Positions 5,556-6,018 of a stretch of DNA of 6,018 nt are shown here, one piece after another; the stretch's first letter is position 1, and each line of letters begins with the position of its first letter. Position numbers and translations under genes: made by a program. The notes beneath the pieces are model-generated. The model saw only the letters and a list, made by a program, of their open reading frames with translations, was not told the origin of the DNA and made no database searches. Origin of the DNA: Candidatus Margulisiibacteriota bacterium (GTDB lineage: Bacteria > Margulisbacteria > WOR-1 > O2-12-FULL-45-9 > XYB2-FULL-48-7); contig JAQUOB010000083.1 in assembly GCA_028717325.1 (NCBI GenBank), positions 1-6,018 of the forward strand, written 5' to 3'.

Positions 5556-5564
5556 TAACTGGAT

Positions 5565-6018
5565 ATGTACGGCGTTTTTGAACTAAGAGGAAAAAAGGTC
5601 TCCCCAAAATTGGCGACTCGGGCTGGCGTCAACCCAGAGCTGATGGTCCTTGGCCGGACAGCGGACAGGCGGACGATCGTGGCCGGGGGCAAAAAGTTTG
5701 ACGCGACCTCAATGGCCCTTTTCCCCGGGTATCTGTTACCGAGGAATAAAGGTCAAACAGCCAGCGAGATCGTGGCCAAAATTTCTCCGAACGGTTGGAG
5801 TGACAATGAACTGTGGAACGAGACCGATATCCTGCGGGAATTGTCCGGGTTGGCCGGCGTGCCGGCCGTCCTCCACCGGGGTGAGGCGGCGGTCCATTAT
5901 GACGAACGAGCTGGTTTTCTCAGTGCTACGAAACTTGTCGACCGGTCGGCGCCGTTCTTTGCCATGCCCAGGATCGGAGGGGTGGCCCTAGATCGCATTC
6001 GGCTCAAGGCGAGCGACC
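5565..6018 (+). CDS. Probable protein-kinase-like fold protein, 5' part only
   Basis: The frame is open from ATG 5565 to the right edge, giving 151 residues without the C-terminal part. Residues 68-74 (EIVAKIS) look like the beta-3 strand with the ATP-binding lysine K72. NELWNETDILRELSGL supplies an alpha-C-like helix with E86 as the possible salt-bridge glutamate. GVPAVLHRGE resembles the beta-4 region, and APFFAMPRIGGVALDRI resembles the beta-5, hinge and alpha-D segment (compare the general FLVME.I.G.SLDEL pattern). No clear glycine-rich loop is seen, and the HRD and DFG regions would lie beyond the edge. The first 60 residues are unassigned. There is no signal peptide. The ATG has no Shine-Dalgarno and sits 9 nt after a -10 box. 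It could be a Ser/Thr-kinase-like, lipopolysaccharide-kinase-like or aminoglycoside-phosphotransferase-like protein. Confidence 0.6.
   Translation, partial: MYGVFELRGKKVSPKLATRAGVNPELMVLGRTADRRTIVAGGKKFDATSMALFPGYLLPRNKGQTASEIVAKISPNGWSDNELWNETDILRELSGLAGVPAVLHRGEAAVHYDERAGFLSATKLVDRSAPFFAMPRIGGVALDRIRLKASD

Noticed and set aside
5650..5991. Alternative plus-strand frame (113 codons) inside the 3' gene
   Set aside because: It overlaps the frame from 5565, which stays open to the edge, has a promoter and shows kinase-like segments; the alternative product is rich in Arg, Pro and Trp without any motif.

Overview
The window looks like chromosomal core DNA from a diderm (Gram-negative-type) bacterium. 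Two exported envelope proteins are present: a LolA-like lipoprotein carrier and a small beta-barrel-like outer-membrane protein. The stress genes are not of E. coli type: an HspR-type MerR repressor sits ahead of a ClpC-type ATPase that carries a McsA-like zinc finger. This mix suggests a deep-branching or candidate-phylum lineage (for example the Margulisbacteria / WOR-1 neighbourhood). That placement is a low-confidence inference; nothing in the window fixes the taxon. No rRNA, tRNA, CRISPR array, insertion sequence or phage gene was seen.

Minus strand, right to left (3061 to 1). An envelope operon (lolA-like, then an outer-membrane protein) ends at a strong intrinsic terminator (1581-1612). 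Right behind the terminator lies a consensus promoter overlapped by a HAIR-like inverted repeat. It drives hspR, followed by the 5' 386 codons of a clpC-like gene that runs off the left edge. The clpC-like gene also has its own promoter in the 63-nt gap. The likely circuit is an HspR-controlled protein quality-control operon in which HspR represses itself and, by readthrough, the unfoldase.

Plus strand, left to right (3087 to 6018). trpB and trpA, the two tryptophan synthase subunits, overlap by 26 nt. trpA overlaps an HD-domain phosphohydrolase gene by 8 nt, so these three look translationally coupled. After a 43-nt gap with its own promoter comes a gene cut by the right edge; its visible part resembles the N-lobe and hinge of a protein-kinase-like fold.

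Points of most interest: (1) the McsA-type Cys4 zinc finger fused to a ClpC N-domain; (2) HspR with an autoregulatory HAIR-geometry operator controlling a ClpC-type gene; (3) a perfect 16-bp palindrome between the lolA-like gene and trpB that gives overlapping TATAAT boxes on both strands; (4) a pattern in which promoter-proximal genes have a -10 box 7-12 nt before the start codon and no Shine-Dalgarno (leaderless or nearly so), while several internal genes have good Shine-Dalgarno sequences; (5) a 7-nt tandem repeat inside trpA that has replaced normal helix sequence.
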